Of a stretch of 64,000 bases of DNA, positions 63,956-64,000 are shown piece by piece. The stretch is taken from the NCBI GenBank assembly GCA_963749115.1, contig CAVVLP010000003.1, positions 58,914-122,913 of the forward strand, given 5' to 3'. This stretch comes from SZUA-36 sp963749115. Its GTDB lineage: Bacteria; Pseudomonadota; Gammaproteobacteria; Xanthomonadales; SZUA-36. Position numbers and translations under genes: made by a program. Below the pieces are notes generated by a model, which was not told the origin of the DNA, made no database searches, and was given only the letters and a program-made list of their open reading frames with translations. Numbering within the stretch: position 1 is the first letter of the stretch; every line of letters begins with the position of its first letter.

Positions 63956-64000
63956 AATCAGTCTTCTTTTAAGCCTGTTATAGGTATCCGGTTTCAGTCT

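Overview
The window reads as chromosomal DNA of a free-living gammaproteobacterium, probably an environmental or metagenomic assembly. The support is gene content: SlyD, RhlE, a YbdG-type channel, MscL, CusCBA, a Pat/YfiQ-like protein acetyltransferase, IPTL-CTERM proteins and an octaheme tetrathionate-reductase-type cytochrome. No rRNA, tRNA, phage or CRISPR array was seen. Many genes are split by single-base frameshifts. Where the junction could be read, the break usually sits in a short homopolymer and one base restores the family's normal sequence, so most are probably sequencing errors. I annotate such genes as whole CDSs and give the break positions.

Layout. 1-8131: one giant secreted protein (FG-GAP/VCBS repeats, Ig-like, PASTA, Ca-binding, RHS repeats, RHS core, unrecognised C-terminal domain), open at the left edge. 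8158-8283: palindromic repeat. 8477-10097: octaheme cytochrome c preceded by a 39-bp palindrome. 10196-14973: Vgb-like propeller, slyD, ABC exporter, threonine synthase. 15312-17058: mtnA plus a FucA-like class II aldolase, consistent with the DHAP-shunt form of methylthioadenosine salvage. 17521-19935: class III PLP enzyme and a small-molecule kinase. 20029-27035: AsmA protein, IPTL-CTERM protein, rhlE, ybdG-like channel, mscL and a small cysteine-rich exported protein.

27185-40066 is a metal island on the minus strand. In transcription order it holds a porin with a Fur-box-like site, an FMN-binding protein, a PepSY membrane protein, a small Cys/His-rich protein, CusC, CusB (two heavy-metal-binding motifs and a C-terminal CusF-like domain), CusA, a sulfotransferase, and a CopA ATPase carrying a C-terminal PepSY fragment. 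Universal stress protein genes follow. 41026-45189 is a second RND pump (permease plus adaptor, no outer-membrane channel). 45383-47757 is a SulP transporter with an unusual insert and a repeat-encoded tail.

47904-49482 is a small mobile-element scar: two 104-bp direct repeats (two mismatches), a transposase 3' remnant, an IPTL-CTERM gene between the repeats, and a PEP-synthase/PPDK-like gene cut off after about 34 codons. Beyond it lie a PPOX protein, a three-gene overlapping operon (DCC, SRPBCC, SDR), an S1-domain protein, a decayed RND-pump fragment, a radical SAM protein, a four-gene MacB-like ABC exporter operon, a histone-deacetylase-like enzyme divergent from a Pat-type acetyltransferase, and a small membrane-anchored protein of unknown function at the right edge.
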